Positions 9,778 to 18,004 of a DNA stretch of 64,000 nt are shown in pieces. Made by a program: the position numbers and the translations under genes. Numbering within the stretch: position 1 is the first letter of the stretch; each line of letters opens with the position of its first letter. The stretch is taken from the NCBI RefSeq assembly GCF_900116545.1, contig NZ_FPCK01000004.1, positions 62,001-126,000 on the forward strand, written 5' to 3'. The notes under the pieces were generated by a model. It ran no database searches. It was given only the letters and a program-made list of their open reading frames with translations, and was not told the DNA's origin. This DNA is from Devosia crocina. Lineage in GTDB: Bacteria > Pseudomonadota > Alphaproteobacteria > Rhizobiales > Devosiaceae.

Positions 9778-10689
9778 ATGGCCAGCAAGCGGATCGTCAG
9801 CATCGGGGAATGCATGATCGAAATGAGCGGGGGCGAGGACCGCACCTATCGGCTCGGCTATGCCGGCGATACGCTCAACACCGCCTGGTATCTGCGCGCG
9901 CTCCTCGGCAAGCCCTGGGACGTCGATTATGTCACGGCGCTCGGCAAGGATCGCTATTCAGACGACATCCGCGCCTTTCTCAAGACCAACAATATCGGCA
10001 CCGATCATATCGGCACCGTGCCGGAGCGCCGGCCGGGCCTTTACATGATCCACCAGGACAAGGGCGACCGTCACTTCACCTATTGGCGCGATCAATCGGC
10101 GGCCAAGCTGCTGGCTGACGACAAGGCGGCGCTGCACAAGGCGGTGGAAGGCGCGAGTCTTGTTTATTTCTCCGGGATCACGCTTGCGATCCTCGCGCCC
10201 CGCGCGCGCGGGCGCCTCCTTGGTGCCATCGTCAAGGCACGCGACAGTGGCGCCAAAATCGCCTTCGACACCAATCTGCGTCCGGCCCTCTGGTCCAGCC
10301 CGCGCGTCATGACCTCGGTCCTGACCGCAGCCGCCAGCCTTTGCGACATCGTCCTGCCCACCCATACCGACGAAGCCCCGCTTTTCGGCGACAAAAGCAT
10401 CGAAGACACGGCCGAGCGCTATCTCGAGCTTGGTGTGGAGGAAGTGGTGGTCAAGGACGGCGCCCGCGACGCCCTGATCGCCACCGCCAGTGAGCGCATC
10501 ACTCTCGCGCCGCCCCCGGCGGCCAATGTCGTCGATGCTACCGGGGCAGGCGACAGTTTCAACGGTGGCTATCTTTCAGCCCGCCTCGAGGGCAAGTCCA
10601 TTCGCGAAGCTGCCGAAAACGCCCATCGCATCGCCGGCATCGTCATCGGTCACAAAGGCGCGCTGGTCGAGCCGGAGTTTGTGGGCTGA
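9778..10689 (+). CDS. kdgK: 2-keto-3-deoxygluconate kinase-like PfkB sugar kinase
   Basis: 303-residue PfkB-family kinase. N-terminal signature: IGECMIEMSGG and a GDTLNTAWYLRALLG segment, as in KDG kinases (substrate-binding G-D-x-L-N-x-A). C-terminal signature: DATGAGDSFNGGYL at about 252-265 with the catalytic aspartate in GAGD. KdgK phosphorylates 2-dehydro-3-deoxygluconate before aldol cleavage to pyruvate and glyceraldehyde 3-phosphate. Start ATG 9778 is preceded by GGAGG about nine bases away. Divergent from the fructuronate reductase-like gene, which supports a hexuronate role. Confidence 0.88.
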   Translation: MASKRIVSIGECMIEMSGGEDRTYRLGYAGDTLNTAWYLRALLGKPWDVDYVTALGKDRYSDDIRAFLKTNNIGTDHIGTVPERRPGLYMIHQDKGDRHFTYWRDQSAAKLLADDKAALHKAVEGASLVYFSGITLAILAPRARGRLLGAIVKARDSGAKIAFDTNLRPALWSSPRVMTSVLTAAASLCDIVLPTHTDEAPLFGDKSIEDTAERYLELGVEEVVVKDGARDALIATASERITLAPPPAANVVDATGAGDSFNGGYLSARLEGKSIREAAENAHRIAGIVIGHKGALVEPEFVG

Positions 10690-10694
10690 CAAGC

Positions 10695-10752
10695 TCAGCC
10701 TCATGGCGAGGCGCAAAGCAGGCAGCGCAGCCGCGAAACACGGTCTAGGGCA
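10695..10752. repeat. Palindromic repeat, family D, between kdgK and ppk2
   Basis: The short space between the convergent genes holds a CCTCATGGCGAGG hairpin followed by GCGCAGCCGCG-type sequence. It resembles the better preserved copy at 13004-13052 (CCTCATGGTGAGG). It may act as a bidirectional transcript end. Confidence 0.45.
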
Positions 10753-10763
10753 CGCCGAGCGGC

Positions 10764-11618
10764 CTATTCCCCCGCCGTCTCGGCAAAGGCCTTGGCGCTG
10801 AGCACGATATTGCGGTCGATGGCGCCGATCGCCTTTTCGGTCTTGCCTTCATAGTTAAAGCCGTTGAGCACGGTGCGAATAACGTTGAGCCGCAGCCGGC
10901 GCTTGTCGTTGGCGCGGATCACCGTCCAGGGCGCATGGTCTGAATCGGTGCGCTCCAGCATCCGGTCCCGCGCGTCCGAATAGGCGTCCCAGCGTTTGAG
11001 CGCTTCAAGGTCGATCGGCGACAATTTCCAGGTCTTGAGCGGATCGTGCCGGCGCGCATGAAAGCGCTTGAGCTGCATCTCGCGGCCGATCGAGAGCCAG
11101 AACTTGAACAATCGGATTCCGTCCCGGGTCAGGCGCTTCTCGAATTCCGGCGCCTCTTGGAGGAAAAGCTCGGTCTGCTCGGCTGTTGCAAAGCCCATGA
11201 CCGGCTCGACCCCGGCCCGATTGTACCAGGAACGGTCGAACAGCACCATTTCGCCTGCTGCCGGCAGCCAGTCCACATAGCGCTGGAAATACCACTGCGT
11301 GCGTTCCCGATCGTTGGGTTTGGGCAAAGCGGCGATGATGTTGTAGCGCGGATTTAGGTTTTCGAGGATGGTTTTGATGGTGCCGCCCTTGCCGGCTGCG
11401 TCGCGTCCCTCGAAAACCAGAACGATCCGCTCGCCGGCCTTGGCCATGTGCGCCTGCAGCAAAACCAGTTGCTTTTGCAAAGCGTAGAGTTCTCTTTCAT
11501 ACTCTTGCTTGGCGAGCTTTTGCCCATAGGGGAAGCCGCCCGAGGTCAGGGCGTTATTCTCGATGCTTTCGGGAAGCTCGGGATTGTCGATATCGAAGCT
11601 GTCGAAAGGGTCGTTCAT
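10764..11618 (-). CDS. ppk2: Polyphosphate kinase 2 (class I)
   Basis: 284-residue single-domain PPK2, which uses polyphosphate to phosphorylate nucleoside diphosphates, or the reverse. Walker A is EGRDAAGKGGT at 70-80; Walker B is VLFDRSWYNRAGVEP; the lid module contains FHARRHDPLKTWKLS. The single-domain size fits class I enzymes. It is divergent from a PhoR-type kinase across less than 100 bp, which links polyphosphate handling with phosphate sensing in this locus; co-regulation is an inference. Start ATG 11618. Confidence 0.93.
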   Translation of the reverse strand: MNDPFDSFDIDNPELPESIENNALTSGGFPYGQKLAKQEYERELYALQKQLVLLQAHMAKAGERIVLVFEGRDAAGKGGTIKTILENLNPRYNIIAALPKPNDRERTQWYFQRYVDWLPAAGEMVLFDRSWYNRAGVEPVMGFATAEQTELFLQEAPEFEKRLTRDGIRLFKFWLSIGREMQLKRFHARRHDPLKTWKLSPIDLEALKRWDAYSDARDRMLERTDSDHAPWTVIRANDKRRLRLNVIRTVLNGFNYEGKTEKAIGAIDRNIVLSAKAFAETAGE

Positions 11619-11705
11619 ACTGTCGCTCCACTGTTACAGTCAGCGTGCTAGAAGATCCGATCCGGCGCAAGAGCCCGGAGCAAGCATTTGATTCGGCGGC
11701 CAAAA

Positions 11706-12998
11706 ATGGACGACATTCAGTCGGCCGCGCCCCTGGGGCGTAGCCAGGACATCCTGACGCGCCTTGCCGGTTTCGCCGGCCTGCTCCTCTGCCTCGCCGG
11801 GCTTTTCATCGCCATGGTCGTTTTCGGCGGCCTGCGTCCGGATCTTGCCCTGCTCGCGTATGGCCTTATTGTGGGCTTTGTCGCTTTCCTGCCGCTGCCG
11901 GTGCAGATCGTCACCCGCCTCGTCGAAGCGCCTGCACCCCTGCCCGCCCCAGGGCAGGATCCGCTCGACATCCTGCCCGCCTTGGTCGAGGCCCTGGGCG
12001 AGGTGAGCCTCGTGCTCGATCAGCGTGGCGCCGTCACCTACCGCAATCGTGCGGCCGCCGATCACTATCCCAATGTGCAGCCGGGCAAGCTGCTGACCCT
12101 TGTGATGCGCAATCCTGACCTCGTGGCAGCGGTCGATGCGGCGATGCGCACCGGAGAAGCGCAAAGTTTTGAACTGCACGAAATCCTGCCCAGCGAAACC
12201 TGGGACAAGGTGACCGTTGCCCCGATCCGCGCGCCTGGCAGCGATTGGCTCGCCGCCGATGACCGTCATTTGCTGATCACCTTCCAAAGCCTGACTGAGC
12301 TCAAGCGCGTCGATGCCATGCGCACCGATTTCATCGCCAATGCCAGCCACGAATTGCGCACCCCGCTCGCTTCGCTGCTTGGCTTCATCGACACGCTTCT
12401 CGGCCCTGCCGCCCGCGACACGGTGGCGCGCGAGAAATTCCTCGGCATCATGCGCGGTCAGGCCGAACGCATGAGCCGGCTGATCGACGATCTCCTTAGC
12501 CTGTCGCGCATCGAAATGTATCAGCATGTCCGGCCCACCGGCTCGGTCGATCTTGCCGCGCTCCTGCGCGAAGTGCGCGAGGGCCTCCAGACCCAGGCCA
12601 AGGCTGCAGAGCTCGAGGTAACCCTGGACCTGCCCGCCGGCCAGGTGATGGCGACGGGCGATCGCAGCCAGCTCTACGAAGTCTTTGAAAACCTCATCGA
12701 TAACGCCATCAAATATGGCGCCGATGGCAAGACGGTGGACGTCACCCTCTCGCCGGTCGATCGCGGCGGCTTCAAGCACCAGATCAGCATCGTCGATCAC
12801 GGCCCTGGGGTTGAACCCGAACACGTGCCGCGCATGACCGAGCGCTTCTATCGCATCGACGCCGATACCAGCCGCAAGAAAAAAGGCACCGGCCTGGGCC
12901 TTGCCATCGTCAAGCACATCGTCCAGCGCCATCGCGGCCAGATGACCATCAAAAGCAAGCCCCGCCAAGGCCTCCGCGTCGACGTTATGCTGCCATAA
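11706..12998 (+). CDS. phoR: PhoR-like phosphate-regulon sensor histidine kinase
   Basis: About 430 residues. Two hydrophobic segments lie near the N-terminus (about 21-40 and 47-66) with almost no periplasmic loop, typical of PhoR. A PAS-like region spans about 90-200, followed by phosphoacceptor H215 in FIANASHELRTPLASLLGF, the PhoR form of the H box, and an ATPase domain (NLIDNAIKYG, GPGV, GTGLGLAIVKH). I chose ATG 11706; an in-frame TTG at 11688 would add six residues. No phoB, pst or phoU gene follows in this window, so the partner regulator is presumably elsewhere. Confidence 0.85.
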   Translation: MDDIQSAAPLGRSQDILTRLAGFAGLLLCLAGLFIAMVVFGGLRPDLALLAYGLIVGFVAFLPLPVQIVTRLVEAPAPLPAPGQDPLDILPALVEALGEVSLVLDQRGAVTYRNRAAADHYPNVQPGKLLTLVMRNPDLVAAVDAAMRTGEAQSFELHEILPSETWDKVTVAPIRAPGSDWLAADDRHLLITFQSLTELKRVDAMRTDFIANASHELRTPLASLLGFIDTLLGPAARDTVAREKFLGIMRGQAERMSRLIDDLLSLSRIEMYQHVRPTGSVDLAALLREVREGLQTQAKAAELEVTLDLPAGQVMATGDRSQLYEVFENLIDNAIKYGADGKTVDVTLSPVDRGGFKHQISIVDHGPGVEPEHVPRMTERFYRIDADTSRKKKGTGLGLAIVKHIVQRHRGQMTIKSKPRQGLRVDVMLP

Positions 12999-13003
12999 AA
13001 GAA

Positions 13004-13122
13004 GACCTCATGGTGAGGTGCGAAGCGTAGCGTAGCCTCGAACCACGAGGTCGGGCATGCTGGGACACCCTGGCACGCCTCAGTCCTTCGAGGCCGCTTC
13101 GCGGCACCTGAAGAAGAGGCTA
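13004..13122. repeat. Palindromic repeat, family D, two units
   Basis: The first unit (13004-13052) has imperfect terminal inverted repeats, GACCTCATGGTGAGG against the complement of CCTCGAACCACGAGGTC, with a CGAAGCGTAGCG core. The second unit (about 13075-13122) is more diverged, with GCCTCAGTCCTTCGAGG and a GCCGCTTCGCGGC hairpin. They lie between convergent phoR and the carbonic anhydrase-like gene. Confidence 0.55.
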
Positions 13123-13150
13123 CTGGTTTTCCTGGGCATGGCGCCAGACG

Positions 13151-13702
13151 CTACCCCGGCTCGAAATCCCCTGCCCGTGTCACCTCGACCAGTCCTGAAG
13201 CAAAGCGCTTGGCATTGGCGACATAGCGATCTGCCGATGCCAGGAGCCCGGCCATGGCTGCTTCGTTGAGCGTCCGCACCACCTTTCCCGGCGCGCCGAC
13301 AACAAGCGAATTGTCCGGGATTTCCTTGCCCTCGGTGATCAAGGCATTAGCTCCGATCAGGCAATTCTTTCCGATCCGTGCGCCATTGAGCACGGTTGCG
13401 CCCATGCCGATCAGCGTGTTGTCGCCGATGGTGCAGCCATGGACGATGGCGCTGTGGCCGATGGTGCAGTTCTCGCCCACCGTCAGGGGAAAACCCTTGT
13501 CGGTATGGAGCACGCAGTTTTCCTGGACATTGGTGCGCGCCCCGATGCGGATGGGTTCGATGTCGCCGCGCATGACGACGCCGAACCAGATCCCTGCATC
13601 CGCCCCGACACTGCACCGTCCCACCAGCACGGCACTGGGGGCAATCCAGCCGATATCGGACGAGATTTCGGGCGCGACGCCGTCGAGCGCATAAAGCGGC
13701 AT
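13151..13702 (-). CDS. Gamma-carbonic anhydrase-like hexapeptide-repeat protein
   Basis: 183 residues of left-handed beta-helix hexapeptide repeats (for example VGRCSVGADAGIW, IGDNTLIGMGA, IGKNCLIGANA). The family signature VQENCVLHTDKG and GHSAIVHG places the metal-binding histidines as in YrdA/gamma-carbonic anhydrase proteins. Cytoplasmic trimers of this family bind zinc or a similar metal; many have weak or unproven carbonic anhydrase activity. The frame is open to a TTG at 13714, but GGAGG five bases before ATG 13702 clearly marks the start at 13702. It is downstream of the alcohol dehydrogenase gene with a 106-bp gap, so it may be separate. Confidence 0.88.
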   Translation of the reverse strand: MPLYALDGVAPEISSDIGWIAPSAVLVGRCSVGADAGIWFGVVMRGDIEPIRIGARTNVQENCVLHTDKGFPLTVGENCTIGHSAIVHGCTIGDNTLIGMGATVLNGARIGKNCLIGANALITEGKEIPDNSLVVGAPGKVVRTLNEAAMAGLLASADRYVANAKRFASGLVEVTRAGDFEPG

Positions 13703-13808
13703 TGTGTCCTCCAAGGTTCTGCGCGCAGTTTAGAGGAGCGTGGCGCAACGAGGTAGCCCTGCCACCGTTCTACCGCCAACGAGCCCTTGCCTTCGGCGAG
13801 GAGCCCGC

Positions 13809-14963
13809 TCAGATCCGCCCCTCCATTGCCCGATCGAAAATCTCGAGCGCCCGCTCCCGGGTCAGCTCCACCGGATTGCCGCCCGCCGTGGGGTCAACGA
13901 TTGCCATGTCGCCGATCTTGTCGCGTTGCTCCCCGTCGACGCCGAAGTCGCTCAGCGTGTGCGGCACCTCGAGCCGCAGCCTCAGGGCCACCACTGCATG
14001 GAGGAACGCGTCAAAGCTCGGTGCCAGCCCCAGATAGGCCGCCAATCGGGCAATCTTGGCCTCGATCGCCGGCTTATTGACCTTGAGCACATAGGGCATG
14101 AAAACGGCATTGGTCATGCCGTGATGGGTGTCGTAGAGCGCGCCCACCGGGTGGCTCAGCGCATGGATCGCCCCGAGACCCTTCTGAAACGCCGTTGCGC
14201 CCATGGCCGCCGCGCTCATGAGATGCCCGCGCGCTTCGATATTGCCGGGGTCCAGGACAACCTTGGGCAGGTTCTCGAAAACGAGCCGGATGCCTTCCAC
14301 CGCAATGCCATCCGCCATCGGATGGTAGCCCGGCGCGCAATAGGCTTCGAGGCAATGGGCCAACGCATCCATGCCGGTGCCCACGGTGATGAATTTGGGC
14401 ATGCCGACGGTCAGTTCAGGATCGGCGATAACGACCTTGGGCATCATCAGGGGATGAAAGATCACCTTCTTGGTATGCGTTGTCTCGTCGGTGATCACCC
14501 CGGCGCGTCCCACTTCCGAGCCCGTTCCGGCCGTGGTCGGCACAGCGACGATGGGAAATATGCCCTGGGGATCGGCGCGGGTCCACCAGTCGCCGATATC
14601 TTCGAAATCCCACATAGGGCGGGTCTGTCCGGCCATAAAGGCGATCACCTTGGCCGTATCGAGCCCGGAGCCGCCGCCAAAGGCGATAACGCCATCGTAG
14701 CCCCCTTCGCGCAGCACCTTGATGCCGGCCTCGACATTGGCCGAAATGGGATTGGGTTTCACATCGGAGAAGAGGCTGACATCGATGCCTTGGGCCTTGA
14801 GGTCAGCGAGCACCTTTTGGGTGACGGGCAGGCCAGCGAGGCCTGCATCGGTCACGAGGAGCGGTTTTTCGACCCCCGCGACCTTTAGGGCGTCGGGCAA
14901 ATCGGCAATGCGGCCGGCGCCGAAACGGACGGCGGTGGGATAATTCCAATTGGCTTTGGTCAT
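13809..14963 (-). CDS. Iron-containing alcohol dehydrogenase
   Basis: 384-residue group III (Fe-ADH) enzyme. The NAD-binding region contains GGGSGLDTAK (about 95-104) and PTTAGTGSE; the metal ligands lie in the segment DALAHCLEAY and in HALSHPVGALYDTHHG, giving the usual D, H, H, H set. Such enzymes interconvert alcohols and aldehydes. ATG 14963 follows GAGG by five bases. It is the last gene of the probable operon 21811 to 13809 and sits beside an aldehyde dehydrogenase, so I infer an alcohol-to-aldehyde step on the substrate made by the glutamine synthetase-like ligase upstream. The substrate itself is unproven. Confidence 0.88.
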   Translation of the reverse strand: MTKANWNYPTAVRFGAGRIADLPDALKVAGVEKPLLVTDAGLAGLPVTQKVLADLKAQGIDVSLFSDVKPNPISANVEAGIKVLREGGYDGVIAFGGGSGLDTAKVIAFMAGQTRPMWDFEDIGDWWTRADPQGIFPIVAVPTTAGTGSEVGRAGVITDETTHTKKVIFHPLMMPKVVIADPELTVGMPKFITVGTGMDALAHCLEAYCAPGYHPMADGIAVEGIRLVFENLPKVVLDPGNIEARGHLMSAAAMGATAFQKGLGAIHALSHPVGALYDTHHGMTNAVFMPYVLKVNKPAIEAKIARLAAYLGLAPSFDAFLHAVVALRLRLEVPHTLSDFGVDGEQRDKIGDMAIVDPTAGGNPVELTRERALEIFDRAMEGRI

Positions 14964-14994
14964 TCTGGCCTCGTGTTCATGGCTCTCGTCCCAC

Positions 14995-15067
14995 CGTCAT
15001 TGCCGGCTTGTCCGGGCAATCCATCTCGTCTCCGCATGGACCACCGGGACAAGCCCGGTAGCGACGA
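14995..15067. repeat. Palindromic repeat, family C, copy 1
   Basis: About 73 bp with inverted ends CGTCATTGCCGGCTTGTCC and the complementary GGGACAAGCCCGGTAGCGACG. Related copies lie at 36563-36653 and, as a single arm, at 40999-41030. It separates the aldehyde and alcohol dehydrogenase genes of the probable operon. Confidence 0.65.
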
Positions 15068-15084
15068 CGGGAGAGGATTGCGTC

Positions 15085-16467
15085 TCAAACCCGCTTGAGA
15101 TGAAAACTCTTGGGCTGGGTCAAATTATGGTAGCCGATTTCGCTCAGTCCGCCGCCTTTGCCGGTGTCCTTGACCCCGGTCCAAACGAGCGCAGGATCAA
15201 GATAGTCGCAGCGATTGGCGAAAACCGTGCCGGTTTCAACCTGCGCGCCGATTTGTCCCGCGGCGTGGAGGTCGCTGGTCCAGATCGAGGCGGTCAGGCC
15301 ATAGGGACTGTCGTTCATCAGCGTGATCGCCTCATTGTCGTCCGCCACCTTCATGATGCCCACAACCGGCCCAAAACTCTCCTCGCGCATGACACTCATC
15401 TGGTGGTTGACGCCGGTCAGCACTTCGGGGGCAAGATAAGGTGAGCCGTCTTTATCGCGCGGATCGGCCCAGTTGAGATGCCGCGTGGCGCCGCCGCGAA
15501 CCGCTTCCTCGGTCTGGCGCCGCACATGATCGGCGAAGCTGCCGCGCGCCATGGGGCCGACAATGGTTGCGGCATCGAGCGGATCGCCAAGCGTCCAGCC
15601 GCGCGCCTGGCCAATGAAGCGGTCGACGAAGCCGTCATAGACATCGGCATGCACATAGATGCGCTCGACCCCGCAGCAGGACTGCCCGGAGTTGAAGAAA
15701 CTGCCATCAGCGAGGTTTTCTGCCGCGGAATCGAGATCGGCGTCGGCGCGCACATAGGCCGGGTCCTTGCCCCCGAGTTCTAGCCCGAGCGTTGCAAATG
15801 TCCCCGCCGCAGCCATTTCGATGCGCCGCCCGCCCTCGACCGAGCCGGTGAAGTTGATGTGATCGATAGCGCCGGAGCCAACGAGCTTTTCGGTGTCGGC
15901 ATGGCTGAGGACAAGATTTTGAAAGATGCCATCGGGCAGGCCGGCGGTCTTTGCGGCAGCGGCGAAGCGCTCGCCGGCGAGCAGGGTCTGGCTCGCATGT
16001 TTCAGAAGCACCGCATTGCCCGCGACCAAGGCTGGCACGATCGAGTTGACGGCCGTCAGGAAAGGATAGTTCCAGGGTGCGATGACCAGCACGAGCCCAA
16101 GCGGTTCGAGCGAGATATAGCGGGTGAAGCCTTCCTTGTCGGGCCGCATCGAAGGGGCGAGCACGGTTTCGGCAATGGCCAGCATATGCTTGCTGCGCTC
16201 TTCGACGCCGCGCTTTTCCGCACCGTACCGGACGGGGCGGCCCATCTGCCAGGCCAGTTCGGGGATGATTTCGTCATTCATGGCGAGAAGCGCATCGACC
16301 ATGCGCCCCACTGCCGCGACCCGCTCCGCGACGGAGACCATGCGCCATGCGCGTTGAGCCGCTTTGGCGCGGGAAACCGAACTGGCGATAGCGGCGCTAT
16401 CGAGCGTTTGCCGCTCGGCATAGACCTTACCGTCGATGGGGGAGATGATCTGGACCGTTTCGGTCAT
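15085..16467 (-). CDS. Aldehyde dehydrogenase family protein
   Basis: About 460 residues, an NAD(P)-dependent aldehyde dehydrogenase. The NAD-binding region contains IAPWNYPFL; the general-base glutamate lies in LELGGKDP (about 227) and the nucleophilic cysteine in SGQSCCGVERIYVH (about 262). Family members oxidise an aldehyde to a carboxylate. I set the start at ATG 16467, the expected N-terminus MTETVQIIS; the frame is open 19 codons further. It lies between the glutamine synthetase-like gene and the iron alcohol dehydrogenase, so it probably oxidises the product of the latter. Substrate not predictable from sequence. Confidence 0.9.
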   Translation of the reverse strand: MTETVQIISPIDGKVYAERQTLDSAAIASSVSRAKAAQRAWRMVSVAERVAAVGRMVDALLAMNDEIIPELAWQMGRPVRYGAEKRGVEERSKHMLAIAETVLAPSMRPDKEGFTRYISLEPLGLVLVIAPWNYPFLTAVNSIVPALVAGNAVLLKHASQTLLAGERFAAAAKTAGLPDGIFQNLVLSHADTEKLVGSGAIDHINFTGSVEGGRRIEMAAAGTFATLGLELGGKDPAYVRADADLDSAAENLADGSFFNSGQSCCGVERIYVHADVYDGFVDRFIGQARGWTLGDPLDAATIVGPMARGSFADHVRRQTEEAVRGGATRHLNWADPRDKDGSPYLAPEVLTGVNHQMSVMREESFGPVVGIMKVADDNEAITLMNDSPYGLTASIWTSDLHAAGQIGAQVETGTVFANRCDYLDPALVWTGVKDTGKGGGLSEIGYHNLTQPKSFHLKRV

Positions 16468-16586
16468 TGTTGCGTTCCACTCACAGTCGGGGTGCTGCCA
16501 CACTGCTTTTGAGCAGGCACCCATTTATCGTCACCCGTCACCACCCGGCGTTTCGCGCCGACCTCTCACCGGGACGGAAAGGTAAG

Positions 16587-17948
16587 TCAGCTCTGCTCGA
16601 ACCCGCGCTTGCGCTCCCAATCGGTAACGCGGCGGTCGTATTCGAGCTGTTCCCAATTGCCGGTATGCACATAATGGGCGACGACATGGGCCCCAAACGC
16701 CTCGGCCAGCATGTCCGAACTTTTGAGCGCGGAAATGGCGTCGCGCAGGGTTTTGTGCACTTCGCGCAAGCTTTCGCCCGCATAGGCGTCGCCGGAAAAT
16801 GCCGGCTCGAGCTCAAGCTTGTCCTCCACCCCCTTCAGCCCCGCCGCGAGCAGGGCCGCAAAAGCGAGGTATGGGTTGAGATCGGCCCCACCGATCCGGC
16901 ATTCGACGCGAATGCCCCCGGTATTTTCTCCACAAAGCCGGAACCCCGCGGTGCGGTTGTCGCTCGACCAGATCGCCTTGGTCGGGGCAAAGGTGCCGAC
17001 CTGGAAGCGCTTGTAGGAATTGATATAGGGCGCAAGAAAATAGGTGATGTCCCCGGCATAGGTCAGAAGACCCGCCATGAAATGCTTCATCAGCCCGGAC
17101 ATGCCCAAGGTGTCGCTTTCATCGACGAACTGGTTTTTTCCGTCCTTTGCCAGCGACATATGGATATGAGCGGAAGATCCGGCGAGATCATAGGCCCATT
17201 TGGCCATGAAGGTGACGGCTTTGCCCTTGGCATAGGCGATTTCCTTTGTGGCGTTCTTGATCACCACATGCCGGTCCGCCATGGTCAGCGCCTCGGCATA
17301 GCGCACATTGATCTCTTCCTGTCCCGGCCCCCACTCGCCCTTGGAGTTTTCGACCGGAATGCCCGAGGCATGAAGGTGATTGCGCAGCGAGCGCATCACC
17401 CCCTCCTCCTTGGTGGTCTGGAAGATGTGGTAATCCTCGATGTAGTAGCCGGCTGCGGTCAGGTTCTGGTAGCCCTTGTCGTGGGCGGAGCGGAAGGTCT
17501 CGTCGAACAGGTAGAATTCGAGTTCGCTCGCAAAATTTGCCGAAAGCCCCAAGGCCTCGAGCCGGGCTAGCTGACGCTTCAGGATCGAGCGGGGCGCGTG
17601 CGGAATGGGTTCGTGATGGTGATGGTCGACAAGATCGGCCAGAACCAGCGCCGTGCCTTCGAGCCAGGTGCAGAGCATCAGCGTTGCGAGGTCCGGCTTC
17701 ATGACGAAGTCGCCATAGCCCTTGCCCCAGTTGGCCGCCTGGTAGCCGGGCACCGGCTCCATGTCGATATCGTTGGCCAGCAGGTAGTTGCAGCCATGGG
17801 TCTCTTCCATGGCGCCATCGAGAAAGAACTGCGCCTGAAACCGCTTGCCGATCAGCCGCCCCTGCATGTCGGGAAAGGCCACGAGCACGGTGTCTACCCG
17901 CCCCGAGCGGACGTCCTCGCGCAGTTGTTCGATGCTATAGGCACTCAT
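16587..17948 (-). CDS. Glutamine synthetase-family gamma-glutamyl ligase
   Basis: 453 residues with the glutamine synthetase fold: an N-terminal beta-grasp part (FPDMQGRLIGKRF) and a catalytic domain with metal and glutamate sites (ASELEFYLFDE, WGPGQEEINVRY, GSSAHIHMSL, RVECRIGGADLNPYLA). It is shorter than and unlike housekeeping GlnA, lacking the usual adenylylation-site context, and resembles PuuA or GlnA4-type ligases that join glutamate to amines with ATP. ATG 17948 follows GAGGGGG; the longer frame to 18404 overlaps dctP and is rejected. Its TRAP transporter, dehydrogenase and amidohydrolase neighbours suggest a gamma-glutamylated catabolic route. The amine substrate is unknown. Confidence 0.85.
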   Translation of the reverse strand: MSAYSIEQLREDVRSGRVDTVLVAFPDMQGRLIGKRFQAQFFLDGAMEETHGCNYLLANDIDMEPVPGYQAANWGKGYGDFVMKPDLATLMLCTWLEGTALVLADLVDHHHHEPIPHAPRSILKRQLARLEALGLSANFASELEFYLFDETFRSAHDKGYQNLTAAGYYIEDYHIFQTTKEEGVMRSLRNHLHASGIPVENSKGEWGPGQEEINVRYAEALTMADRHVVIKNATKEIAYAKGKAVTFMAKWAYDLAGSSAHIHMSLAKDGKNQFVDESDTLGMSGLMKHFMAGLLTYAGDITYFLAPYINSYKRFQVGTFAPTKAIWSSDNRTAGFRLCGENTGGIRVECRIGGADLNPYLAFAALLAAGLKGVEDKLELEPAFSGDAYAGESLREVHKTLRDAISALKSSDMLAEAFGAHVVAHYVHTGNWEQLEYDRRVTDWERKRGFEQS

Positions 17949-17972
17949 CAAAACCCCCTCGAAACAACGAAA

Positions 17973-17996
17973 GCCGGCCGCGCCATTGCGACCGGC
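17973..17996 (-). terminator. Intercistronic hairpin after dctP
   Basis: On the minus strand a GCCGG/CCGGC-based stem (17992-17996 with 17973-17977, extended by inner CGC/GCG pairs) begins nine bases past the dctP stop and is followed by TTTCGTTGTTT. It probably limits read-through or protects the binding-protein mRNA. Confidence 0.45.
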
Positions 17997-18004
17997 AGCA
18001 GCGA

